NCBI GenBank assembly: GCA_009617715.1
Contig: VTFK01000189.1
Coordinates: forward strand, 450,097-514,096
Direction: 5' to 3'
Source of the DNA: Plectrocnemia conspersa
Taxonomy: Eukaryota; Arthropoda; Insecta; Trichoptera; Polycentropodidae
Length of the DNA stretch: 64,000 nucleotides
Below the pieces are notes generated by a model. The model was given only the letters and a program-made list of their open reading frames with translations, was not told the origin of the DNA and did no database searches. The position numbers were made by a program, and so were the translations under genes. Within the stretch, counting starts at the first letter, position 1. Each line of letters starts with the position of its first letter. Positions 63,733-64,000 of this stretch are shown piece after piece.

Positions 63733-64000
63733 CTCGTCGTCGCACTCACTCGTTAGTCAAAACGAACAATAATACTGATATATAATTATATATACAACAA
63801 TTTTTAAATGACCGCGATTTGATCTTCTATGTTCACTCACACAAATACTGGCTACTAGTTTATTACACACGCGCAATTTTGTTTTTGTTTATTTATTTGG
63901 TTTACGTCTGAATTATTTATTTTTAGAACCGGTTAAGCATTTGGTTTGTCGTTAGCACTGATCCCGTCTTTTGATCGGCAGAGCTACCTGTCAGATAGCT
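63733..64000 (-). promoter_or_regulatory. Probable core promoter and 5' UTR of the minus-strand first exon
   Basis: On the minus strand TCAGTATT at about 63778-63771 matches the arthropod initiator, with its A at 63776. A start there gives a 5' UTR of about 44 bases. A TATATATAA run begins only 18 bases upstream of that A, too close to be a standard TATA box. The sequence further out (63800-64000) is mixed, with no clear motif and no reading frame. The true start could lie beyond the window. Confidence 0.35.

Noticed and set aside
63784..63794. TATATATAA as a TATA box for the first exon
   Set aside because: It begins only about 18 bases from the initiator A; about 30 is needed. AT runs are common here.

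Overview
The window looks like AT-rich insect nuclear DNA, roughly 70% A+T by eye. There is no operon structure and no long reading frame. It carries a mariner element, two hAT-type DNA transposons, a pogo-like end and a Jockey/CR1-group LINE, and an arthropod-style initiator lies upstream of the one good first exon. The insect order cannot be fixed from this sequence. A lepidopteran is plausible but unproven.

The window is a gene desert or giant intron rather than gene-dense sequence. The best coding signal is near the right edge on the minus strand: a first exon (63654-63732) with an ATG, a hydrophobic leader and a consensus GTGAGT donor, ending in phase 1. Two downstream minus-strand segments could be its terminal exon. 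One is at 26603-26727, with a branch-point-like motif, pyrimidine tract, CAG acceptor and 40 codons to a stop. The other is at 33429-33673, with an acceptor and 80 codons to a stop. Both acceptors are in phase with exon 1. If either is right, the intron is about 30 or 37 kb and fills most of the window. I do not recognise the encoded protein.

Mobile DNA from left to right: a mariner copy at 9412-10617 with both terminal inverted repeats (TIRs), a TA target duplication and a broken transposase; a dispersed repeat present twice as two collinear modules (14283-14440 with 16083-16180, and 55850-56010 with 57187-57290); a CCGGGT-rich hAT-like remnant at 19112-19577; a pogo/Tigger-like right end at 19770-19835; an internally deleted hAT at 29520-30633 with an intact 8-bp target duplication; and a 5'-truncated LINE on the minus strand at about 33850-36400. 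Tandem and inverted structures include a degenerate satellite of about 0.33-0.41 kb units at 61280-63040, a two-unit tandem of about 390 bp with a hairpin at 47435-48300, and a perfect 31-bp-arm palindrome at 58979-59047.

Between these, islands of clearly higher G+C and CpG (for example 1-640, 3600-4010, 7290-7700, 11340-11720, 13040-13700, 21040-21430, 28925-29340, 39600-39970, 43640-44160, 45060-45500, 52700-53210) sit in very AT-rich filler. None has a convincing reading frame. Several contain clustered transcription-factor-like sites: twin POU octamers 21 bp apart, three TAATCC sites within 95 bp, and a CRE cluster. The simplest reading is a regulatory landscape of conserved noncoding elements around a long-intron or developmental gene. 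No tRNA, rRNA or CRISPR array was seen, and I found no strong evidence for a wholly new system.
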